DNA from: an uncultured Bacilli bacterium
GTDB lineage: Bacteria > Bacillota_I > Bacilli_A > RF39 > UBA660
DNA: 8,880 nt
Direction: 5' to 3'
Assembly: GCA_947630415.1 (NCBI GenBank)
Contig: CANRHM010000048.1
Location: 1-8,880, forward strand
Made by a program: the position numbers and the translations under genes. Position 1 is the first letter of the stretch. The number at the start of each line of letters is the position of its first letter. Below, in pieces: positions 7,191 to 8,880 of this stretch. The notes under the pieces are model-generated. The model had not been told where the DNA came from. It did not search any database and saw nothing but the letters and a program-made list of their open reading frames with translations.

Positions 7191-7624
7191 TGAAAGTAGT
7201 AGTACAAAGAGCACTTAATGCTTCGTGCAAAGTCGATGGGAAAATAACGGGAAAAATTGATCATGGCTTACTCTTGTTAGTAGGATTTACGGAAGGGGAC
7301 GATCATGAGAAAATTAAAGCAATGGTTCAAAAGATAATCAACTTACGCATTTTTGATGATGAAAACGGGGTCATGAATCTTTCGATACTAGATACCAAGG
7401 GAAGCATCTTATCCATTTCCCAATTTACGCTTTATGCCGATACCAAAAAGGGAAATAGACCTAGTTACATTCAAGCTTTAAATGGAAATGATGCGACCAA
7501 GTTATATGATTTGTTTAATCAGGAACTAGAGAAGTATGTTCCTGTTCAAAAGGGCATCTTTGGTGCCGATATGAAAATATCCTTTACCAATGATGGCCCT
7601 GTTACCATAATTTTAGAGAGGTGA
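7190..7624 (+). CDS. dtd: D-aminoacyl-tRNA deacylase
   Basis: This 144-residue cytoplasmic homodimeric enzyme hydrolyses D-amino acids (and glycine mischarged on tRNA-Ala) from tRNA, a chiral proofreading step. The length is normal for the family. The two signature motifs are intact: SQFTLYAD at 77-84 and NDGPVT at 134-139, with the Gly136-Pro137 pair that forms the cross-subunit Gly-cisPro selectivity element. GNRPSY (88-93) and GIFGADM (122-128) also match. Its ATG shares the A of the rel stop (TAATG), so translation is probably coupled; AAAGGA lies 10 nt upstream inside rel. The stop TGA lies within the ribosome site of the next gene. Rel-dtd adjacency is common in Bacillota. Confidence 0.97.
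   Translation: MKVVVQRALNASCKVDGKITGKIDHGLLLLVGFTEGDDHEKIKAMVQKIINLRIFDDENGVMNLSILDTKGSILSISQFTLYADTKKGNRPSYIQALNGNDATKLYDLFNQELEKYVPVQKGIFGADMKISFTNDGPVTIILER
7617..7624 (+). promoter_or_regulatory. Ribosome binding site AGAGGTGA overlapping the dtd stop
   Basis: AGAGGTGA includes the dtd TGA stop and ends 5 nt before the ATG at 7630. It selects that ATG over the in-frame GTG at 7621, which lies within the site itself. Confidence 0.8.
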
Positions 7625-7629
7625 AAAAT

Positions 7630-8682
7630 ATGCATAAAAATAAAATCAATTATCAATTACTTAATATCTTATTAGTGGCCGTTCTTGCCTGTATTGTTGT
7701 CTATACCAGCAAATACTGGGGAAATTGGCTATTAAAAATATTCAATGTACTACTTCCATTTTTACTTGCTTTTGTCATTGCGTACGTCTTAGATCCTTTT
7801 GTTAAATTCTTAGAGAAGAAAGGTGTACGAAAGAATCTAGCCATTGCCATTATCTTAGTGACCTTAATGGTGGTAGTAGTAGGTATTTTATGTTTAACTC
7901 TACCAATGATTTACGATCAATTACTTCTATTTGCTAGTTCTCTATCGCAATTTATTCAAGATATTTCAACAAGATTTGATGTTAATCTGGGCGATATGCA
8001 AATCAAGATTACGGATATTTTAAATAAATTAATTGAACAAGTAGGAACTTATATTTCTACAGGTACCATTGATATTTTAGGAAAGAGTTTCAATGTCTTA
8101 GGTAATTTCTTCATTGCCTTAGTTGTAGGTATTTACTTACTATTCGATATGGATAAGATTAGAGCAGGCGTTAAGAAATTCCTTTCTCGTATTTCAAAGC
8201 GTCATATGCATTTCGTCCAAAAATTGGATCATGAAATTGGAAACTATTTCCATGGCTTCTTTATTCTGATGATGGTTACTTTCGTTGAGTATTCATTATT
8301 GTACCGTTTAATAGGACATCCGAACTGGATGATCATGGGTGTGATCATGGCCGTTGCTATTATCATTCCCTACTTTGGAGGTATTATTGGTAACTGTATC
8401 GGAATTATTACGGCATCCGTAGTTTCCGTTCCCGTTCTAATCGGAAGTGTCTTGATTGCCGCTATATTCTCTAACGTAGATGGTTATATCATTTCTCCAA
8501 AGATTTATGGTAAGACAAATCATTTAAATCCGATTGCTATTATCTTCTCCATTACCGTGTGTGGTGCTTTCTTTGGGGTCCTAGGAATCATAGCCGCCAT
8601 CCCAATTTACATCACGATCCGTTGTGCTTACAATTTCTACGAAGATGATATCAAAGAAAAAATAAATGATATTATGGATTAA
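7630..8682 (+). CDS. AI-2E-family transporter (PurR-box-free YrrI/YtvI-type permease)
   Basis: This 350-residue polytopic protein belongs to the AI-2E transporter superfamily. An N-terminal helix pair (about 10-26 and 33-55) leads into AYVLDPFVKFLEKKGVRKNLA, then a helix at 70-93 and the variable soluble segment at about 95-150. The conserved C-terminal half follows, with IPYFGGIIG (246-254), ISPKIYGKTNHLNP (288-301) and GAFFGVLGIIAAIPI (312-326). The family is named for E. coli TqsA, an autoinducer-2 exporter, but many members have other or unknown substrates (for example Na+/H+ exchange in some), so quorum sensing should not be inferred. It is the last gene of the comN-rel-dtd run, 5 nt after dtd, and ends in a terminator. 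In B. subtilis a relative, yrrI, lies just before alaS; whether alaS follows here cannot be seen. Confidence 0.9.
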   Translation: MHKNKINYQLLNILLVAVLACIVVYTSKYWGNWLLKIFNVLLPFLLAFVIAYVLDPFVKFLEKKGVRKNLAIAIILVTLMVVVVGILCLTLPMIYDQLLLFASSLSQFIQDISTRFDVNLGDMQIKITDILNKLIEQVGTYISTGTIDILGKSFNVLGNFFIALVVGIYLLFDMDKIRAGVKKFLSRISKRHMHFVQKLDHEIGNYFHGFFILMMVTFVEYSLLYRLIGHPNWMIMGVIMAVAIIIPYFGGIIGNCIGIITASVVSVPVLIGSVLIAAIFSNVDGYIISPKIYGKTNHLNPIAIIFSITVCGAFFGVLGIIAAIPIYITIRCAYNFYEDDIKEKINDIMD

Positions 8683-8706
8683 AGCGATCGAACGCTTTTT
8701 TCTTTT
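8681..8706 (+). terminator. Intrinsic terminator of the comN-rel-dtd-transporter operon
   Basis: AAAGCG (8681-8686) pairs with CGCTTT (8693-8698) around the loop ATCGAA and is followed by TTTCTTTT. The stem begins within the stop codon of the transporter gene. Confidence 0.85.
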
Positions 8707-8756
8707 GTCCAAAAGCGTAAAATTAAAAAAATTCTTATAGAAAAGTTAACAAAAAG

Positions 8757-8783
8757 TTGACATGGGGGGGGCAATTTTATAAT
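8757..8783 (+). promoter_or_regulatory. Consensus promoter with a G8 tract in a short 15-bp spacer
   Basis: TTGACA (8757-8762) and TATAAT (8778-8783) are both perfect consensus hexamers. They are separated by only 15 bp, T-GGGGGGGG-CAATTT, whereas 17 bp is optimal. The eight-G run (8764-8771) is conspicuous in this AT-rich DNA. Slippage of the tract would change the spacer length and thus promoter strength. The expected start of transcription is near 8790, and the controlled gene lies beyond the window. Confidence 0.8.
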
Positions 8784-8799
8784 AAAAATGTAAACATAG

Positions 8800-8819
8800 A
8801 AAGAAAAAAGTTTCTTTTT
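8800..8819 (+). terminator. Weak A-U hairpin with U-tract in the leader
   Basis: AAAGAAA (8800-8806) pairs with TTTCTTT (8811-8817) around AAAG, and the U-run continues to 8819. It lies about 10 nt after the predicted start of the G-tract promoter transcript. The stem has one G-C pair and is weak, so attenuation is only a possibility. Confidence 0.25.
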
Positions 8820-8834
8820 AGTTAACTTTGAAGT

Positions 8835-8859
8835 TTTTATAATAAAAAGACTTTATAAT
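8835..8859 (+). promoter_or_regulatory. Two further TATAAT -10 boxes before the next gene
   Basis: Perfect TATAAT hexamers lie at 8838-8843 and 8854-8859. The first sits in TTTTATAATAAAAA (8835-8848), an exact 14-bp copy of 8775-8788 around the upstream -10. Neither has a convincing -35 at 16-18 bp; TTGAAG at 8828-8833 is 20 bp from the second. They may be secondary promoters or products of the AT-rich composition. Confidence 0.4.
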
Positions 8860-8874
8860 GAAAATAATAAATAT

Positions 8875-8880
8875 AAAAGG
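8875..8880 (+). promoter_or_regulatory. Ribosome binding site of a gene starting past the window edge
   Basis: AAAAGG is the last sequence of the window and lies about 20 nt after a TATAAT. It suggests a + strand start codon within roughly 5-12 nt outside the window. The gene itself is not visible. Confidence 0.45.

Larger units (their letters stand above)
8742..8829. repeat. Imperfect inverted repeat flanking the G-tract promoter
   Basis: AAAGTTAACAAAAAG (8742-8756) matches the reverse complement of CTTTTTAGTTAACTTT (8814-8829) except for one extra base; the outer 9 bp are exact. Each arm has the palindrome GTTAAC. The left arm abuts the -35 and the right arm lies about 30 bp past the -10. 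It could be a pair of regulator sites or the ends of a small invertible segment. Confidence 0.6.

Noticed and set aside
7621..7632. AI-2E transporter taken as proof of quorum sensing
   Set aside because: The family name is historical; members differ in substrate and no luxS or receptor is in the window.
8707..8880. T-box or riboswitch leader in the final intergenic region
   Set aside because: No T-box motif, conserved riboswitch core or strong GC stem was seen; the visible signals are promoters and AT-rich repeats.
1..8880. CRISPR array, tRNA or rRNA genes
   Set aside because: No regularly spaced repeats, no tRNA-like cloverleaf with the usual T-arm sequence, and no rRNA segments were recognised.

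Overview
The window comes from a low-GC Gram-positive bacterium. It is strongly AT-rich, has strong AGGAGG/AGGTGA-type ribosome sites and uses the standard genetic code (TGA ends dtd; Trp is TGG). A SpoVB-type flippase, a ComN-like regulator, a long Rel and Dtd together point to Bacillota, perhaps a Bacilli/Erysipelotrichia-type lineage. The lineage is inference; the genes alone do not fix it.

Layout: (1) Positions 1 to about 705 are the remains of a group II intron on the + strand. They comprise a structured RNA part with nested stems, then the N-terminal part of its reverse transcriptase, cut off before the catalytic YADD region. No domain V is seen after it. (2) Positions 725-821 are non-coding with two hairpins; the second is a terminator between convergent units. 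(3) A 12-TM SpoVB/MVF-type lipid flippase runs on the minus strand (822-2114). It is divergent, across about 85 bp, from a large YfhO-family membrane protein on the + strand (2200-4704). Both are envelope genes acting on lipid-linked sugars. (4) A + strand run follows: comN-like regulator (4780-5028), bifunctional-type (p)ppGpp synthetase/hydrolase rel (5046-7190), dtd (7190-7624, overlapping the rel stop as TAATG) and an AI-2E-family permease (7630-8682). Tight spacing makes this one operon, starting at a perfect TATAAT at 4750 and ending at a terminator at 8681-8706. (5) Positions 8707-8880 are a dense regulatory region for a gene that begins just past the window edge, where an AAAAGG ribosome site is visible.

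The most unusual element is in part 5. A consensus TTGACA/TATAAT promoter has a spacer of only 15 bp that contains a run of eight G in otherwise AT-rich DNA. An imperfect inverted repeat flanks it, and a copy of its -10 region lies 60 bp downstream. This is the architecture expected of a phase-variable promoter, by slippage of the G tract or possibly by inversion. A second point of interest is that Rel has Glu in place of the usual Asp as the last metal ligand of its hydrolase site. No clearly new multi-gene system was found.
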